A stretch of 64,000 bases of DNA from Octadecabacter algicola. Lineage in GTDB: Bacteria; Pseudomonadota; Alphaproteobacteria; Rhodobacterales; Rhodobacteraceae. Within the stretch, counting starts at the first letter, position 1. The number at the start of each line of letters is the position of its first letter. The stretch covers positions 1,297,366 to 1,361,365 of the forward strand of contig NZ_JAKGAR010000001.1 in the NCBI RefSeq assembly GCF_021532625.1, written 5' to 3'. A program made the position numbers and the translations under genes. The notes under the pieces were generated by a model. The model was not told the DNA's origin and did not search any database. It was given only the letters and a program-made list of their open reading frames with translations. Positions 63,344-64,000 of this stretch are shown piece after piece.

Positions 63344-64000
63344 AGCGGTAGAAGACGCTTTTGGGTTTCGATCGCTTAAGGTGACACAAGATCGGCCGAG
63401 AGGTTATCCGGACACTTTAGACCGCTAGCACCCCAAAATCACAGCCGAGAACCTGTCGTTCGTTATGTGATGGCTCAATTGGGAGCGTTGCGTTGCCCTA
63501 CCGCGCTTTGATTGCGAGGCTTGGCCGGAGACACCCCGCCCCCCGATCAATGACAAAATAGCCATTGAAGCTTAGGTACGAAAAGAACTCCGTGACGAAA
63601 GAAGAGACAGAGTACGGTTGTCCGGTCAATTGAAGGTCCACCAAAAACTCCCAGTATCTGGCAGGTCAGAACATCTGTTAAACGATCAAACAAAGGGCAT
63701 TAGCCCCGCGCAATTGTTTTGCTCCCACAACGACGGAGCGCCTCCCCAGCGTTAGGGGCAGACAGATAGCTCTCAAAGCTACCTACAGTAAATTCTCAAA
63801 ACAGCGCCGCCCAATGCCTGCTGGTGACAGCAGCCGAAAACGCAGAAATACTCTGCCAATCAAAGCGGTCTCTGCAAAAGTGGCGAGTGACAGAGATTAG
63901 TTTCGTCTACGATAAAATCGGTTGCTGTCTTTGCAAGTCATGATGTTTGGTCCGTGGTCCCAAAGGATCTGACGTTAGTCCCCCAGTAGGGTTCATGCCG
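63344..64000. other. terminal stretch, no gene seen
   Basis: 657 bases to the window edge with no supported ORF on either strand, no tRNA and no clear terminator. It may contain untranslated or decayed sequence, or the start of a feature beyond the edge. Confidence 0.4.

Noticed and set aside
1..64000. CRISPR array or rRNA operon
   Set aside because: No set of regularly spaced short repeats and no rRNA-like sequence was seen on reading.
63344..64000. Insertion sequence end near the right edge
   Set aside because: No transposase frame or convincing terminal inverted repeat could be supported within the window.

Overview
The window looks like chromosome from a marine Rhodobacterales (Roseobacter-group) alphaproteobacterium. 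Supporting signs are the pcm-tolC pair, a PopZ-like polar protein, a small DUF6280-type protein, Tat-exported solute-binding proteins, branched-chain ABC transporters, a beta-keto-acid cleavage enzyme, CrtC/AttH-like proteins and a possible sulfoquinovose synthase. Family names rest on motif recognition alone; no database search was run.

Layout. 1-16.4 kb is core chromosome: the edge of a DUF2235 hydrolase, a PhnZ-like HD protein, valS, a HisC-like aminotransferase, a class V aminotransferase, an MsbA-like exporter overlapping a YgfZ-like gene, efp, cobQ, the PopZ-like gene, and pcm plus a TolC-like protein. A tRNA-Cys at 16515-16588 is the insertion point of an accessory island that runs to 36000. 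The 3' end of this tRNA recurs at 22278-22321 and 35956-36000, so two elements sit in tandem. Element A (about 5.7 kb) has a tyrosine integrase, a DGQHR/ParB-like protein paired with a protein carrying an HEPN-like RNxxxH motif, and small membrane proteins. Element B (about 13.7 kb) has its own integrase and a DUF6641/AAA/unknown operon. Its cargo is a Lamassu/ABC-3C-like nuclease-ATPase pair, a second small recombinase with helper ORFs, a methyltransferase/HNH restriction-modification pair inside an 80 percent identical direct repeat, a dGTPase and another HNH protein. The island reads as a defence island.

36-64 kb is chromosome rich in metabolic clusters: a desaturase/TIM-barrel operon opposite a LysR gene; an eleven-gene catabolic and transport operon (cyclase, cupin, SDR, 3-hydroxyacyl-CoA dehydrogenase-like, five-part ABC importer, BKACE, GST) opposite an IclR regulator; a polysaccharide-type operon (UDP-sulfoquinovose synthase-like, BcsB-like, family 2 glycosyltransferase); a hybrid histidine kinase with a periplasmic molybdopterin-domain-like protein and a divergent NarL-type regulator; a lyxose isomerase-like gene; two CrtC/AttH-like genes, one broken by an in-frame amber codon; and a flavoprotein opposite a MerR regulator with a perfect dyad between them.

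The strongest candidates for undescribed biology are the DGQHR-like/HEPN-like pair (18754-20682), the replication or packaging-like core of element B (23930-26989), the sulfoquinovose-type polysaccharide operon (49530-54224), and the catabolic operon of unknown substrate (39098-48473).
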